Source: Serinus canaria
Taxonomy: Eukaryota; Chordata; Aves; Passeriformes; Fringillidae
DNA length: 64,000 nucleotides
Direction of reading: 5' to 3'
Assembly (NCBI RefSeq): GCF_022539315.1
Contig: NC_066315.1
Coordinates: 102,653,990-102,717,989 of the forward strand
Shown: piece by piece, positions 48,511 through 61,412 of the stretch
Layout of the letters: every line of letters starts with the position of its first letter
How positions within the stretch are numbered: position 1 is the first letter of the stretch
The notes under the pieces: model-generated
What the model saw: the letters and a program-made list of their open reading frames with translations, nothing else
What the model was told of the DNA's origin: nothing
Databases searched by the model: none
Made by a program: the position numbers and the translations under genes

Positions 48511-50579
48511 AATTGTAGAATCAGAGAATCATAGAAGGACTTGGGTTGGAAGGGACTCTAAAGATCATCTAGCTCCAAATCCCACCTGGTTGTCACCTGC
48601 TAGATGAACTAGATGACCTGCCTAGGACCCCATCCTAACTAGATGACTAGATGACCTGCACTCTGACCCTGAACACTTGGATGGGGCGTCCATAACTTTG
48701 GGCAACAACTTCTAGAGCCTCATTACCCTCAAAATAAAGATTTTCTTCCTAATATCTAATATCTAAAATCAATCTCCTTTCTTTTAGTTTAAAACCATAA
48801 CCCTTCTATCACCTTTTTTTTTTACCCTGTTTTATCACCATCTCCCCTTTTTTATCCTTCTTTTAAGTACTGGAATGTCACAATAATCCACCGACAAAGC
48901 CTTCTCCAGGCTGAACAACCACAAGTCTCTCAGCGTGTCTTCATAGGAAAGGTGCTGCAGCTCTCTGATCATCTTTGTGACCCACCTCTAGACCCTCTAC
49001 AGCAAGCACACATCTTTGTTGTGCTAAATACTCCAGGGCTGGACACAGTACTTCAGCTGGGGTCTCACAAGATTGGAGTGGAGGAGTGGAATCTCCTCCC
49101 TCAACTGCTGGCCATGCTGCTTTTGAAGCAGCCCAGGATGCAGTTGGTTTTCTGGGCTATGAGTGGGCACTGCTGTCTCATGTCAAGCTTTTCACCCAGA
49201 AGAACAACCCCCAAGCCCTTTCCTGCAGGGTTGCTCTTGATGAGCTTTTCTCCCTGTCTGTGCTCATGTGTGGGATTGCCCTGACCCATAAGCAAGACAG
49301 TTCTCTTGGACTTTTTGAACTTCATGAGGTTCTTGTGGGCCCACTTCTCATTTTTGTTCAAGTGCCCCTGGATGGCATCTCATCCCTTCATTGTGCCAAC
49401 CACCCCACTCAGCCTGGTGCCAGCTGCAAACTTGCTGAGGGTGCACTTATTCCCACTGTCTGGGTCACTCATGGAGGTATTGAGGAGCACCTGGCCCAGG
49501 ACAGAGCCCTGAGGGACACCACCTGTCACCGGACTCCATCTGGACATAGAGCCATTGGCCACATCTCCCTGGCTGCAACCAGGGAGATGGTTCCAGCCAG
49601 TTCCCTATCCCCTGAATAGTCCATCCTTCAAATACATGTCTCTCCAATTTGGAAATAAGGCACCATGTCAAAGACCATGCTGAAGTCTAGGCAGATGGCA
49701 TCAATAACTCTTCCCTTGTCAACCATTGCAGTCACTCCATCATAGAGTGGGTCAGGCACAATTTTCCCTTCAGTGAAGCCATGCTGGCTGACTTCAGTTA
49801 CCTCCTTGTCTTGCACATGCTTTAGCATTTCTTCCATGAGGATCTGCTCCATGATTTTCCCATGCACAGCAGTGAGGTTCACAGGCCTAGGTGTTTCCCT
49901 AGGTCTTCTTTTCCCTCCTTTTTAAAAACAGGAGTAATGCTTCCCTTTTTCAACTGACTGGGGACTTTGCCTAACCACCATGACATTTCAAACATGAGAG
50001 TGGCTTGACAAAAACTTCAGCCAGCTCCTTCATGATCCTGGGATGCACCTCATCAGGCCCCTTAGACTTGCAGATATTCAGTTTTATCAAGTATTCCCCA
50101 ACCTTCTCTTCAGATCCAGTGGGAAGGACTTGCTCCCCCAAGCCCTACCTAGAGTTTCAGGGACTTAAAAGACATGGGAAACCTGATGCCAGTGAAGAAT
50201 AAGGTAAAGAGTCCTCAGACTTCTCCACGTCTATATTCTCCACCAGTTCTTCCTGCCCATTTATCAGGAGACAAACTCTGCTTGGCTTTTCTTTGTTGAC
50301 CTGTATATTACAGATTCCCTTCTTGTTATTCTCCACATCCCTTGCCAAGTCCATTCCATCTCTGCCTTAGCTTTCCTGATCCCATTTCTACACTTCTGAA
50401 CCATATCCCTATACTCTTCCCAGGCCACCTGCCCCTTCTACCTCTGGCTGTGAATTGCCTTCTTACTCTGTGAGCATCAGATCCTTGCTCAGAGATTTTG
50501 TTTTCCAGCCTGTCTTGCTTGAATTTTTGCGCATCAGGAGGGTGACCTCTTTTGCTCTAAGAACATGTGGATAGAGCAA
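48511..50579 (-). mobile_element. Longest CR1 LINE copy, minus strand (about 2 kb)
   Basis: The terminus reads AATTGTAGAATCAGAGAATCATAGAAGG on the plus strand, in two pieces joined here for position only (48511-48540). Upstream on the element come the 3' UTR (to about 49090) and the ORF2 C-terminus (49101-49361). The reverse transcriptase core follows (49380-49882), then the conserved linker before it (50157-50540, minus-strand words such as LARDVENNKKG). Similarity fades near 50579, giving a 5'-truncated copy. Two near-identical copies of AACTAGATGACCTGC at 48607 and 48646-48658 show local slippage within the UTR. It lacks ORF1 and the endonuclease. Confidence 0.93.
49101..50540 (-). pseudogene. 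CR1 ORF2 reverse transcriptase relic
   Basis: ORF2 of CR1 is an endonuclease/reverse transcriptase used for target-primed retrotransposition. Here only the part from the pre-RT linker to the C-terminus survives, spread over several minus-strand frames. 50157-50354 is the linker (DLARDVENNKKG). 49628-49882 holds RT blocks with SQHGFTEGK and the catalytic-region [10 protein letters not shown]. 49380-49562 holds SGVPQGS-like TGGVPQGSVLG and the block where FADD is expected. 49101-49361 holds the C-terminal [15 protein letters not shown] region. In the FADD block the sequence reads KFAAGT: both aspartate codons (plus 49419-49424) are replaced by Ala and Gly. The 49628 frame differs from those on either side, showing indels. 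The protein is inactive. Confidence 0.85.
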
Positions 50580-51738
50580 ATTGTTTGGAGTCAGTAAGAG
50601 TGTAAGGATGAAATAAGTAATGTTAGTTTAAATATATTAATACAGTTTAGTATCTATACAATAAATATATTAATACAGTTTTTGAATTTATTCAATATAG
50701 TGCTTGGAAACTTGGAGACTCATCTTTGCAAACTGAAAACAGATTGGGATAGCCCCTTTCCTAAAGAAAATAAAAGATTCTAGGATCTGGAAAAATGAGA
50801 AAACCACACCAGATCCTCATGTAAAATGAGAATGGCAAGATCACAGCTATCATTATGTGGTCTGAACACTGATTGACATAAGCCCTTGTCAGGAGCACCT
50901 ATTAAAATAGATAGTTGGTCTCCAAGGTTTAGTGCTTTCATTGTCACCGAATGAAGAAAATTTGTTTTTATGTAGCAATCCCTCTTTCTTAGGCCTTGTA
51001 AAGGCCCTGTGCTGACATTCTGCTAAGGCATAGTGTCATTCCATGTCAGCATATTTTTTTTCCTATACTCAGATAGCTTAAGATCAAAGAGTAAGTGAAG
51101 GCCATGATTAATTTAGTGTGTATTTGATATTTCTTTTAATGAAAATTAGTGTACGTCAGAAAGAAGGAAAGAGTCTCTAAACATGTAAGAATTATGTGTA
51201 TCTGAGTAGTCTTAACATTTTCACATTGTTTCTTAAAAAGGACCCTTGTGACAGTAGGTTACGTGAATCCCACAGTGCAAACATTCCCTTTGTTTCTAAC
51301 TGAGAACTAGAAGGGTAAGGCTGAAAACGAAAGAAATAATTTTCAGAATTTACTGTAATTAAACACATTTTTCTCATGTTAGAGTCACATAAAATTAATG
51401 TATTTGTAGATGTCATCTGCATTAACTTCCAGGTTTGTTATGGAAACCTATGAATTTCAAGCAGTCAGCCCCAGAAAAAAAAAAATTCATAGAAATACAT
51501 AAAAATAACTCTGGTTTAAATATTAAATGTGCAGTAACATGATTGAAGGCTAACTCACAATGGGCTACTGGCACATTTTCTACCTAAAAAACCCCTCTGG
51601 TACAATATGAATCCATAGATTATTTTTGTTAAATAATTGTATTTGTAGTCAGGACCTTAAATTTGAACACTGGGAATTGTCATCTGGTTGCACAGCTGCT
51701 GGGATTCTTACACATCCTGCAGAAGAAAAAAACACTGA
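50580..51738. other. Non-coding DNA, no gene seen
   Basis: AT-rich. A 20-bp exact direct repeat (TAAATATATTAATACAGTTT) occurs at 50629-50648 and 50662-50681, 33 bp apart. Nothing else recognised. Confidence 0.55.
50629..50681. repeat. 20-bp direct repeat pair
   Basis: Two exact copies of a 20-bp AT-rich word spaced 33 bp start to start. They lie about 50 bp beyond the 5' end of the long CR1; they may reflect slippage. Confidence 0.75.
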
Positions 51739-52162
51739 GGTGCTGGAGTGTTTCCAAAGAATAGCAAAGCTGTGAAGGGTTTGGGGCACAAGTCTTATGA
51801 GTGACTGTGGGAAGTGGGGTTGTTTAACGTGGAGGAAGGAAGGGTCAGAGGAGACATTATTGCTCTCTACAGCTACCTGAAAAGGGGCTGTGCTGAGCTG
51901 GAGGTTAGCCTCTTCTCCAAGGTAACAAGTGATCAGACAAGAGGAAATGGCTTCAAGTTGTGCCAAGGCCAGTTTGGGTTAGATTTCAGGAAAAAATTCT
52001 TCACCAGAAGGTTGTCAAGCACTGTAACAGGGTCCTCAGGGAGTGGTTGAGTCTCCATCCCTCACAGTATTTAGAAGATGTGTAAATATGGCACTTGGGG
52101 AAGTGGTTGATAGTTGGACTTGATAGTCTTTTCCAACCTAAATGATTCCAAGAGTCTATGAT
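51739..52162 (+). mobile_element. CR1 LINE 3' portion, plus strand
   Basis: It starts at GAGGTGCTGGAGTGTTTCCA in the ORF2 C-terminus and continues through CTCTCTACAGCTACCTGAAA and GTAACAAGTGATCAGACAAG. It ends with CTTTTCCAACCTAAATGATTC and a degenerate octamer AGTCTATG near 52158. The TTTTCCAACCTAAA ending separates it from the other CR1 copies here, which end TTCCAACCCAAAC or similar, so at least two subfamilies are present. A short deletion lies just before the terminus. No intact frame. Confidence 0.93.
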
Positions 52163-54674
52163 TTTGGAAACTGTTCCAAGAAGTAACTTCTCCCATAGAA
52201 AAGTGAGAGCCTACATTAACAGTGTGGGGAGAGCAAAGTCTCAGGGCAGAACCCTTCTTCTATCTTTATTAACATAAATGTTCCTTAACTATATAATGCA
52301 AAGAGCTGCTCTATATTTCAAATAATTTTAAACTATTAAAGTCTCATTCTGACTCTTTAAGGTTTTGCTGGTCATCTTATTCACCGCTGCCATAGCTGAA
52401 GTCAAGCATTTTTGTGCCTTTCATGTGTGCTTCAATAAAGGTTAATTTTTACTGATTTAAGTGTTTTCTTGTATTATCTTGCAATGGGTTTTCTACTGCA
52501 GTTTGCAAGAGGAGCTGCTGCTAGGTGAAGTATCTGTAAAATGTTTAGAGTGTTATATTTCATTCTTGAATCTTACTCTTCTTTGCATTCCTCTTCAAAA
52601 TTTACCTCTGTCATGAAATACATGTGTAATTTCTATCACATAAAACTTAGAGGGTTGCTAGGTTGCTCTTAAATCTGTAATTTTTAAGGGAATTTATAAA
52701 CTCTTTTTTCTTCTGTGTCTTACCATTCTTGAGTCCAGAATTGACTGAATTCACTTGTTAGTCATGCCAATATTTTTCCAGGTTGTGTTTTGTCTTTCAT
52801 TGAGCATCTTTTTCAGCTGCTGCAGAGTAAGAGCTTTGATGGTATGGGGAAGGACTGGGGTGATGCTTTAAGAATCCTACATACTTCATATTGAACAGCT
52901 CTACAAAGTAATTTCTTCACTTTCCATGCCTTTTACTGCTATTACAGTGTCACCAGTTTAAGCATTCACCACTTTCAGGTGCACTCTCACCCTTGTTCAA
53001 ATCGCAGCAATCACTTGGCTACTCATTGAAGTTTCAGGAGTGGAGCTTTGAGTAGGGAGTTGAGGCAGTGCAAGTCCAGTGCAGATGTGGAAAGGCAGGG
53101 AGTCAGATCAGTTTAATTCTCCTTGACTCTTCTATAGGCAGCTGCTGCTACAAATGTGGGACAATAACTCCCTCATACAAGCAGTCTCTGACTCCCCTCT
53201 TCTGGTGCGTGGCTTTGGATGCAGACTTTCGGAAAACCACTAGACAGAGCCAATTCAGTTGTCATTCTCCCTTATATAATGATTCTTTGAGACACTTTCA
53301 GTTGTTGTAGATCAAGGCTGAAGTCTGCAAACCTTTGAGGAAACATTTTTCCCAAATCCCTCATCCACAGCCTGTTTTTTGTAAGGCTGGCTGACTTAGG
53401 GAAGAGCAGTGAAAGCTGTTCAGTACCTATCCACTAGAGGCTGAGTTAGATGTTCCTTGTGATCTTATAGTTTATGAAAAAGGCCATCTGGTCTTTATAG
53501 GTTCAATCTTGTCTCCCTTCACACTGCCTTTTCTCCAATATAATAGGATTTAAATTTTTCATTATAGAATGGAAAAAGCCTGGCTATGAGACAATACAGT
53601 AGCCACTGCTCTCCTTGTCCATGCAGTTGTACTGTTGACCTGGCACTAATGAAATAAATTTAGACTGAAATGAGAAACACTTTAAGAAATATTCATGAAA
53701 ACCTTTAAAATACTATGAGTGATTTTGTGCTTGCTTTTGAGGTGCTTAACCAGTACAGGTGGCAGAAATGGTAGAGAAGAAAAACTAAGAAAGCAAAACA
53801 AAATTATTGGGTAAAGTAGTCTGGTTTCAAAACATGGAACTGAAAACCACTCTAATTTATTTTTCTTTTAGTTTGGAATTAAAGACAAAAATATTTTATA
53901 TAAATTACAAATTCTGTGAGAATTTAAAAATACTCTGATGTCTAATTTTTAATGTTACTCTCTCTGCTCTTTACATATGCATTTCTTTTCTACTTCTAAA
54001 TAGTAATAGAGTTCCTGTGTAGTAAAAGAAATAGTACTGAATATTAGGCAAATTGAGAATCACATCTGGTACTCATAAGCTGCAGTATGAGAAGCCTTGC
54101 TGGGGCTCAGGGGATATATCCCACCTCCCCATTATCCTTGCTGTCTGAAAATCAGGGCTATTTGAGCAGATCTACCCAGACCTTGTTTGTGGTAGCTGAC
54201 TTCTGCCTGCCTCCATCCACACATGTTATAGTTCCTTTGTCCTGGTATGTCCAGCCCAGATGAAAATCAGTATTTCATGGGGCTGAAGCTCAGCCTTTTG
54301 GAGAAGGAGCACTTCAGAGTGTCCTGTTGTCTGCTCTGCTCTTGTTGGTCTGAATGAGCTCTGGGAGAGTCAGCTTGCCTTTGCTCAACAAGTGACATCA
54401 AAGTGAAACACTTGGAGCGTGACTCAAGGAAATGCCCCAAAAGAGCTCTGGTAAGTGCTCTTATAGAGCACTGATGCTCCCCCACCTGCACCAAGGAATG
54501 CACAAGGCAAAGGGAAAGATTCCTCAGGCCCGAAGTGTGCTCAGGCCCAAAGATTTCTGGAAGGCATGTATGATGTATGCTCCCCTAGCATTAAAAGTTG
54601 CTGATTGTGTCTATGACACAGCACTGTTACTTGTCCTTGAAGTGTATAAAAGCAGACTGCTCTTAAATTTTAAT
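52163..54674. other. Non-coding DNA, no gene supported
   Basis: Mostly AT-rich. 54060-54660 is visibly more GC-rich and holds two overlapping short frames on opposite strands (54267-54503 minus, 54432-54725 plus). The plus frame runs into the CR1 tail at 54675, which argues against a real gene. A TATAAAA word lies near 54644. Confidence 0.5.
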
Positions 54675-54785
54675 CATAGAATCATAGAATGTTTTGGGTT
54701 GGAAGGGATCTTGAAGATCATCTAGTTCCACCCCACCTGCCATGGGCAGAGACATCTTTCACTGGACCAGGCTGTGCAAAGCTGC
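54675..54785 (-). mobile_element. CR1 3' tail, minus strand
   Basis: ATCATAGAATCATAGAATG (two octamer units) followed by TTTTGGGTTGGAAGGGATCT and the CACCTGCCATGGGCAGAGAC block. This is a well-preserved CR1 terminus truncated after about 110 bp. Confidence 0.95.
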
Positions 54786-57597
54786 TGCCAAATTAGGGGC
54801 AGCATTTTTTCTCTGAAGGATCTTTGATTGTTCTGTCACACATGTAGTGTAATCATTTCTGGAGGCATTTTTTTTCCTTTGGGCCAGGGCACATTCCTAC
54901 TAATCAGCAGTGCAGGTAGTGTGACAGAGGTCCTGTCTGTAGCTCTAAATTTTAATAAAAAACTCATCTCTTTATTTCTTCTGGTTCTCATTATGAAAAT
55001 GAACTGGATTCTTTCCATCAAGTCCTCTGAACATGAAACTGTAGACAAGTTTCATTTAGTTTAGAAAAATACGTAGCACAAGAACATGGTCTGACGAAGT
55101 CCTGAATTTCATCCCTCCCTTATTACTAAATTCTTCCAAATCTTCTTGTCCTCTGTTATGATATTTAAGCTATCAGTTTTGGACAGATCAGCCCAGTATT
55201 TTCATTATTCACTGTTTCTTGAACATGTGCCCCTTATCACCACTTCAATACATATTTTTTACTTCTTTACTTTCAATGTCAGGACTGTTATTTTCCCTTT
55301 TTATCTCTGTATGTTACCACATCTAAGAAATAAATAAAAAATGTTTTATCAGCCTAATGTTGATGTATTTAAGGATCTTTAAGACAGTGTTCTGTATTGA
55401 GAGCTATAACAATGCACAGATCAATATCTGTGCTACATATTCTGTCCCAAGGGAACATTACAGTAAAATGTTTTTGTTCTTACAGACAAAATAGGTTTTT
55501 TAGAGAGTCAGACTGGTCCTTAAGTTCTGGTGAACTGCACCTTATTCCCCAAGTGGCTGTTGATGTGAATGGGAGCAAATTTTTTATTACCTATGTTAGT
55601 GTCATTTCCATACTGAAGCAATGTATCTCTGCAGTTATGCATTTGTAGAAAGCTCACAGCTTTCTACAGAAATGTACTACAGAGAATGTGCTACAGAACA
55701 TACTGCAAAGTTTGTCAAGGGCAAACCACTTTCTTGCATTATTCTTCTTCTTTTTTTTCTGCAGTAGCTGATACAGCTTTTATTCTCCTCAAACATCAAA
55801 ATCCTCCCACAGGGTTTTTTATCATTTTGACATCCAGAGTTTAGTTTTTCCCAGTTAGGGTCAGGTGCTTGGAGGTGAGAAACATTCATAATTTTTCACC
55901 TGTGTAACAGTTCTGAATGTGCAAGTCCTTTCCAGAAAGCTTGTAACAGTATATATTCTCATGAGTGCTGTATACATCTGTTATGGATGGTAGTGCATGA
56001 GTTTATTGTTTCTAAGGGTATTCTAATGTGCCCAAGTGTGTATTTATATGCAGGATATGTTTTGCATATCAGACAAAAAATATCCATATTTTGATGTTGA
56101 AATCTTTGTTAGGAATTCTTTTTTAAAAATAAGCATTTTATAGACTACTTAATCAATCTTTTGTAAAGAATAAGCAATTTGATCTTGTCTTCACTGTACT
56201 GCAGTTTTCCTTATACACACCCAGATTTCAACCAATAATCCTGATAGGTTGTTGGGGTTTTTAATAGAAAATAGGATGAGGAAACTTCTGGGTGTGCTAT
56301 TTTATCAGTGTCTTCATTATAAGATGAAAAATATTGATGAATGAGTGAACAAAGATTTGGTTAGATAATTGTGATGGAACAAAACTGACAGAATTGTGTG
56401 TTCTGCTTTGCCTGTGGGCTGTTCTATCAGCACTTGAACAACAAATCTGAGAAGAGACAAAATTAAATCTTAGAAAAATAAATTGAGACAAATTGTGTAG
56501 TGTTAGTTGGTTTTCAGTCCCTGATAATTTGCTGCCTGATGGAAGTCAATCAACCAGTTTTCTGTTTTCCAAGGCTTTTTAAACATAAGATCCTTGGATG
56601 CTCACTCCATAGACAAGTCCAAAGAAGTTTAGCAAATAAAACTAATTTAAAAACAACTTCTTGTCAGGAGGCTATTTACTATAGGGAGGACTGTGCTCTC
56701 CTGATAAAGACTTGAAGCATGGAGAATCACTGAAAACCATGAGTCTAAAATGAGAAAGAAAACCAGAAAATTAAAAATATGCTGATTATTTATTTGTTTT
56801 AAATTATTTACTTTGCTCTTTGATTATTTACTTTTTTAATGCCTTCCTTCTAAGAGAACACTTTATCCAAATCATACTTCATTTTCTGGAAATTTCTGCT
56901 ACCTGATGACAGAATTACTCAGCTAAATACTTGGACCCTTGCCAAGCTTCTTCTGCTTGGAGGTGAAATGGATTATTAGAAACAACTATCACTTTATTGA
57001 TCTTGTGTTTATTAGCAAAGAGGATGCAGAAAGCGTATTTTTATGAATGTAGGGAGAACAAAGAGCAGACAATTTCCTTGCTGGAAATGTCATTGCTGCC
57101 TTTTAAGCCTGTCCTATGTACCATGGGTTTATTTCTTTATTTCTTTAGCATCTGTATGAGGACACTTGTGCAGTCACACTTCTCCCCTGTTTTCTTGTTG
57201 TCTGACCTGATCTGTGGCTTTTGGTTGCCTGTGAATTTTGTAGGTATGGTTTCATGGTATGAGGTGCTCTGTAATAGAAATGTTAAAAGAACTTCTGACC
57301 ACTTCATGCAGATAAAGTTATTTTATTGCAGCAGAAACTGGACTTTACTGTGGCAATCTGAGAGGAATAGAGTGGGTGTAATGGCACTGAATGGTTCAGT
57401 CTGATAGAAATGGGGATTGACATTGCTAAGAATATAATGACAGGGGCATCTTGTCAGTTTAAAAGTCCATTTAGCTGCCTATGCCACATCCTCTCTTCAG
57501 TCGTGAGTAATAGCTACTACCATGACAAAAATACAGGTCTATGGCAAACATGCAATGAGAGATATTGCTCCAAAATCATGGGACATTGCAAATCACA
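54786..57597. other. Non-coding DNA, no gene supported
   Basis: No recognisable gene or repeat. The longest frame is about 135 codons (56997-57404 plus), rich in Phe, Leu, Cys and Ser, with no domain I recognise and no repeat match; I regard it as chance. Confidence 0.5.
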
Positions 57598-57790
57598 ACA
57601 CGTCTACAGCGGGGCATCCACAACTTCTATGTGCAACTGTTCCGCAGTCTCACTGCCCTCATCATAAAAAAGTCTTCCTCATGTCCAATTTAGACCTTTT
57701 GAGTTGCCCTTTGTCCTGTCACTACAGGTTCTGCTGAACAACCTCAATTCTCTCAGCAGTCCTTCACAGAGGACTGTCTGTTTCAGGAGA
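57598..57790 (-). mobile_element. Internal CR1 fragment, minus strand
   Basis: GGGGCATCCACAACTTCTAT, TCTTCCTCATGTCCAATTTA, TGCCCTTTGTCCTGTCACTA and AACCTCAATTCTCTCAGCAG follow the order of a reverse-complemented CR1 3' region. The terminal tail is missing, so the copy was cut by a deletion as well as 5'-truncated. Confidence 0.8.
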
Positions 57791-60700
57791 GTCTGTGCTT
57801 AGCTATAGATTGTCCTTAATTTGTGTCAGCATTTTTCAAGGTATGTGAATTAGCCCTCAGATATCCTTACAGCTCCTTCTTACTTTTGTCTGGGGAGAAA
57901 TGTTGTTTCATGTTAATATTTCCAGTGAAGTTGCAGTTTCCTTTAAGTGTGTGAGAAGTGTCTCAGGATTTTTTCTGCTGTTATCTTGTGTCTTTAGGTT
58001 TTGCTTTTTCCATGTTTGGCTCACAGTACTATAACACCTGTGCTTTCTATTCCCTGCAATTTTTCTGTCAACTGAAATGTGACCATATCTTAATTTCCTT
58101 GTGCTATACAAAATACATATGTATATCTTCTTTCAGAAAAAAACCACTATTTCTTGCATGAGTCTTGTTGACATTATAATCTGCTCCTTTTCAAAAAAAG
58201 CTGCCTAGAATGAGACCAGCAGAGTTCGATCCAAGGGGTGCTTACCTATTTCTTTAATTTTCTCATTTGATCAGTAAAGTCAAGAAATTAATATTTCTGA
58301 TTCAGCCTAAATTCAAATTCTTCTCTTTATTCTCAGAGATAAGTGTTTCAATTTGTTACTTGTTTTGATGAAGGGCATGTGATTTATAAATTAAAAAGAG
58401 AAAAAAATTCTTAGTAGCAAATACCTACAAAAAGTAACCTAAGAGAAAACAGCAACAAAAAAAAATTGAAACTGAGAAACACTCAAACATTTGAAAGCAT
58501 CCCTAGAGAAATGCCAAAATGCCTCAAAGAAGGTTCTTTAATTCAGGGATAAGAGTTTGAGTCTCTGCTCTGTGCTGTTTCTAGTGAATATGAGATAGGT
58601 CTTTGACTGCAGCAAACTCCTCTATTAGTATTGAGCTATTGCAGTTCATATTCAATTCCTACAGAAACTGTAAACTGGTATGAGCCTGAAGTCTGATTTA
58701 AAAGTTTTGATTCTCCTTTTACTGTGCTTTCTAGAGTCCCTAAAGTTATGGTCAAAATATATACTTGGAGGTTGAAGGTGAAGCACAGCTACTGGTTCCA
58801 TCTGTGAGGCTACAGAAAAAAGCATTTTGGTGCATTAGGTGATGATACAACTTGTGTTTCCTTGCACAAACAAAAGACTTGTGTGGCCTTCAGTTAAAAT
58901 CAGGTGTTCATGAAGGCAGCCAGAACTGTGGGACAACTAAACAAGTTCCATGTCTCACTCTTTTCCCTCATGCTCCCTGCATTTTTAAGAAATTCAAGTT
59001 GGTTCACTAAATAATTACTCTCTTAATTTGCAGAAAAGGCTGATACTTGAAAGGCTTTGAAAGTATTAAGCAGCTTATTTTTTTCCCTTTGGAGGAGGCT
59101 CCAAGTCTTCCATTTACTCATTTAATCTGTCATTCCATTGCACCCAAGGGCAAAGTGTCATTTCTGTGTGCTTCAGTAATTTTGTACAGCACACAGCAAA
59201 CAAATATCAAGTGACTGAAGCCAAAGTAGATTTCATGCAGGAGGCTGTTTCCTTTTCTTGCCATACATTTTAATGGATATTTTCTCAATTGTGAGATGGT
59301 AAGTAGACTTCTGCCCTGAAATTTATAAATATGTTTATAATAGTAGTTGATACAAATTGTAGATCAAAACATGTTCTCAGAATACAGTGATTTTTCATCA
59401 TATTAAAGACAGTGGTTTCATAAATATCTGGATACCATGAATGTACTTAGTAGTAAATCAAAACAATCTTCCATTTCACTTCTAGAAAACAGGATTTTAG
59501 ATTATAATATCAGCAGTCATTTAGACTACTTGTTGTTTTAGAGCCTTGTACTACCTGGCATAATGATACAGGATATAAAAAAATAGCTTATAATTCACTC
59601 TTATTACATAGTGGTTTTAAATTTAACTCAGTAAGATAGTCCAGTATCTTGGTTCTTTTAGAGGATTAAGCCAGAGCTCTGTATCTGAGCTGAATAAGCC
59701 ATATTAACTGATGTCATGTTTCTGATAAGGAATATGCTGTGCTTTTTGACTAGAAGCTCAAAAACATTTCCAAAGAAATAACAGACTGCCATAACATCCA
59801 AACTAGTTCTTGGGAGATTCATGGTTCTAAAATTAAAGAGGTTTTCCTTGAACTGGCATAACCACTGGTAATACTAAAATTGCAAGTGAAAGTTGTAAGT
59901 TTATTTAAGAGAAGGAAACGACAATAATTGAAAAGTATAAATTATATATATCTTACTACACAGAAGATATAAACAAGTTTTCTGAGAAAGTCTAGCATTA
60001 ATTAGAATACAGAGTCCCTGTTAAATAGTGCCAGATTTTCTTCTCCTGGCTTAAAAACATGACAACCTTTTATTGATCCAGCATCATATTCTGATGAGCA
60101 AAATGGATGTCCTATACATCTAAATTTGAAATCAGGAAAGAAATTGTATATTGCTATTACAACTCCTACCCAGTATACATAATTGAGCTTATCCTTCTAA
60201 ATAACTCCTGTACTTGGGCAGAGTTAGAAAGTGAGCAAAACAAATTGTGGAGATGCATTTTTGGCAGTTGTTAACATTTAGGGTGAGTTGATTTAAGATT
60301 GGGTTTGGCTTACTGTGAAGAACTAGAGCAGTTTTAAAATTTAGAAAGAAATTTAGTTTCTGTTTGAATTCTGGACTACTAGCTTTTTAAGATTTTCTAC
60401 TGTTTAAAAATTAAAATTGCATATTTATGGCCAAATTACATTACATTAGCTTATAATTTATCCAAACATTTATGTAAATACCGAGAGCAAATACAATTCA
60501 AGGAAACTGAAATTTGCTTGTTGTACAGTCAAGATTTAGTCATCTTGGTGCCTAGAAGCTTGCCTCTAGTTACTTTTGCTGGGGGAGACATCTGATGTAT
60601 GTGATCTTTAATTAGTAGTATTCCTAAGCCATTTTTGCAGCTCTCAGCACTATCGTACCACTGCGGTTTCTTTGTTTCTAGTGTAACTGCAGGCTTTAGA

Positions 60701-61365
60701 ATACACCATGATGCCCCTGTAAAAAGGTTTCCCCACCTGCTTTTCCAGCTGTAACCTTTTCATGTTTCTGTGAGCTACTAGCTTAATTTTCTGCAGCAGC
60801 CTTTTCACATTTGTCTTCTCAAATAATCTTTTCCGCTTTTAAGGCTGATTGATTTTCACTCCGTATTTTTGAATGTCCTGGTTAGAGATGTCAGCCTAGC
60901 AGCAGCTTTCACTTCACCTTTGATTTTGTGTTTACACACCTTGCCACCTTAATTCTGCCTAGAAGAAATTAATTCAAGTAGGGGTTTATTAATTCTGAAA
61001 TGGCCTGTGCTGTCCATTGCCATTGTAGGAAGTTCTGCCAGTAAGGCAGTGATTCTGCTGCAGTTCAAGCATGAGCTATTGAGAGATTACTGTTCATTTG
61101 CTTCAGTGAAAAAAGAAAAAAACTTGATGTTTTCAAGATACTTTTTGAGGTGGGCAATCCAAGAAGCATAGACATTCAAAGCAGTAGTTTTAAAATAGAA
61201 GGTCACTGAGAATGTTGTGGCATGGTGTGACAGAATGGAGAACAGGATAAAAGGTGTTATAGGAAGAGATTAAAAAACCTTCTTGTGTTTATAGACTAAA
61301 CCAGGAGGAGCAGTGGGAGGGGGGAAGGATCACCATCAGTCATCCAGTTTGGATTACAAGGTATA

Positions 61366-61412
61366 TCTAGGTTGGACATGATTGACCTCTGATTCCATTG
61401 TATTCTGAGCTA
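61366..61412 (+). mobile_element. Possible relic of a CR1 3' end, plus strand
   Basis: TAGGTTGGACATGATTGACC, then CTCTGATTCCATTGTATTCTGA, resembles the 'ggttggacttgatgatct' region and tail of CR1 but is weak. Chance cannot be excluded. Confidence 0.3.

Noticed and set aside
48952..49619. Plus-strand frames of 110 and 177 codons
   Set aside because: They are antisense to the CR1 ORF2 relic and its UTR; the minus strand is the CR1-coding one.
54432..54725. 97-codon frame downstream of GC-rich sequence, near a TATAAAA word
   Set aside because: Its C-terminus runs into a CR1 tail and the TATA-like word lies inside the frame near its end, not upstream.
56997..57404. 135-codon plus-strand frame
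   Set aside because: No recognisable domain, weak codon composition and no splice or promoter context; consistent with chance in AT-rich DNA.
58195..58245. AGTTCGATCC resembles a tRNA T-loop (B box)
   Set aside because: No matching acceptor stem, D-arm or anticodon arm could be placed at the required distance.
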